From assembly GCA_016874005.1 (NCBI GenBank), contig VGVQ01000002.1:62001-126000 (forward strand): a stretch of DNA of 64,000 nucleotides. Direction: 5' to 3'. The stretch is from Gemmatimonadota bacterium (GTDB taxonomy: Bacteria; Gemmatimonadota; Gemmatimonadetes; Gemmatimonadales; GWC2-71-9). The translations under genes and the position numbers were made by a program. Below the pieces are notes generated by a model. That model ran no database searches, had not been told where the DNA came from, and saw only the letters and a list, made by a program, of their open reading frames with translations. Of this stretch, positions 62,646 through 64,000 are shown piece by piece (within the stretch, counting starts at the first letter, position 1; each line of letters opens with the position of its first letter).

Positions 62646-62819
62646 ACGTCTCACCTGCATCGTTTTGTTAGTCGCTGTACCGAATCGGCCCACTGTGATT
62701 CGGCTCACCGCGAGGTAAGTCGTTGTCGCTGCTGGCCCAAATACCCGGCATCCAAACTGCCTTCCCCAAACTGGCGGACCCACACCGAGTCCGCCATCCA
62801 CAACACGGGGAAGGAACCA

Positions 62820-63263
62820 ATGAAACAGTCCGTTGCATTCGCCGCGATCATCGCCGCCCTGAGCGGTTGCCAGTCGGGCTCATTGACCAGTCCGAGCGCC
62901 GATCAGGCGGCCAACGACGTGTCGCTCGCCAGCGGTGGCGGCGGCACGGCAGCCACCGTCAGGGTCCGGTGCGAGGTCCGAAGCAACCGGTCCAAGATCT
63001 CGATCGACGGGAACAATTTGACGCCGCTGGGCGGCACCTTCTCGGCCCGGGCGATCAGCGGAGCGAATACCGCTTCCGCCCCGGCAAAGCAGGCCATCGG
63101 AGACGAGGCGGAGTTCGACTTCGACTCGGCGCCGAACGACATTGCCGCCGGCGCGGTCGCGATTGCGCCGGGGTTCATCACGGCAGGCAAAGTGACCGGC
63201 GAGATTCGCAATGGGGCCGGCGCGGTCGTTGCCTCCGCGACGGCAACCTGTCAGACCCGCTGA
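62820..63263 (+). CDS. Hypothetical lipoprotein
   Basis: MKQSVAFAAIIAALSGCQSG lipobox; plausible RBS (GGAAGGAACC). Confidence 0.7.
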   Translation: MKQSVAFAAIIAALSGCQSGSLTSPSADQAANDVSLASGGGGTAATVRVRCEVRSNRSKISIDGNNLTPLGGTFSARAISGANTASAPAKQAIGDEAEFDFDSAPNDIAAGAVAIAPGFITAGKVTGEIRNGAGAVVASATATCQTR

Positions 63264-63273
63264 CGACCGGATA

Positions 63274-63300
63274 CCCGGCGCGGGGAGCTACCGCGCCGGG
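63274..63300. terminator. Hairpin between convergent genes
   Basis: CCCGGCGCGG-GGAGCTA-CCGCGCCGGG perfect 10-bp stem. Confidence 0.6.
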
Positions 63301-64000
63301 CGCCCCACCCTGCGGACGTGACTCGGCCCGATTTCGCCCACCGACCGGCACCCGAGCAGCGCCATGGTCCGTTCCACTTCGGCCGTCAGGAGGCCCAGCA
63401 CCCGTTCGACCCCGGCTTGACCCCCGGCCGCCAGGCCGTAGAGGTAGGCCTTGCCGATCGACACCGCGTTGGCGCCGAGCGCGAGTGCCTTCACGACGTG
63501 ATTGCCGCGGCGGACTCCGCCATCCACGATCAGCTCGAGTCGATCCCCCACGGCGTCCCGAATCTCCGCCACGCAATCGATCGGCGCCGGAGCGCCATCG
63601 AGCTGGCGGCCGCCGTGATTGGAAATCATGATCGCGGTTGCCCCCGCCTCGGCGGCCCGTTTGGCATCGGCCACGGACTGAATCCCCTTGAGGACAAAGG
63701 GCCCATCCCACTGACCGCGGAGCCAGGCGACGTCGTCCCAGTTGAGGGTTCGGTCGAACTGCTTGTTGACCCAATCGATCAGCGAGATCGACGACAAGGA
63801 CCCCATCCGGTGGGCGACGTTGGCGAGCTGGAAATCCGGATTCAAGAGCAGGTTGATCGCCCAGCGAGGGTGGGCGGCGAAGCTCGCGAAGCTCTTCAAG
63901 GTGAACCGGGGGGGCATTACCATGCCGTGGATCCGGTCTCGCTCGCGGTTACCGGCGAGGGCCGTGTCCACGGTGAGACAGAGGGCGTGGTACTTGGCCG
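63288..64000 (-). CDS. FMN-dependent alpha-hydroxy-acid dehydrogenase (N-terminus outside window)
   Basis: GPFVLKGIQSVADAKRAAEAGATAIMISNHGGRQLDGAPAPID; frame stays open to the window edge (AKYHALCLTVDTALAGNRERD). Confidence 0.93.
   Translation of the reverse strand, partial: AKYHALCLTVDTALAGNRERDRIHGMVMPPRFTLKSFASFAAHPRWAINLLLNPDFQLANVAHRMGSLSSISLIDWVNKQFDRTLNWDDVAWLRGQWDGPFVLKGIQSVADAKRAAEAGATAIMISNHGGRQLDGAPAPIDCVAEIRDAVGDRLELIVDGGVRRGNHVVKALALGANAVSIGKAYLYGLAAGGQAGVERVLGLLTAEVERTMALLGCRSVGEIGPSHVRRVGRPAR

Overview
This is a GC-rich bacterial chromosomal window with densely packed genes. The gene set (many secreted peptidases and serine hydrolases, IorAB, a PEP-CTERM protein, BNR/sortilin-type repeats) resembles Gemmatimonadota, but that assignment is an inference. 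I saw no tRNA or rRNA genes, CRISPR array, IS element or prophage. Most genes are ordinary: MFS, Gfo/Idh plus DUF1080, IorAB, ffh-rpsP-rimM-trmD-rplS and rnhB, NfeD-FloA, a TetR/MFP/ABC exporter, carbonic anhydrase, P450 plus ferredoxin, panB, and several beta-lactamase-fold hydrolases and CocE hydrolases. The observations most worth following up are: (1) a three-gene, stop/start-overlapping operon (bactofilin, zinc-ribbon protein, Ser/Thr kinase) whose kinase appears to end in a BRCT domain; (2) a recurrent 8-mer CGTTAGGC that holds most of the rare in-frame TTA codons and also forms shared stop codons of convergent genes; (3) a stand-alone 133-aa HTH plus AP2-like protein that looks like a homing endonuclease without its nuclease; (4) an 11-bp phased CTTAA repeat upstream of an orphan response-regulator locus; (5) candidate cis elements, namely a TetR-operator palindrome, a hairpin covering the nfeD Shine-Dalgarno and strong terminators; (6) a serine-hydrolase remnant between two genes.
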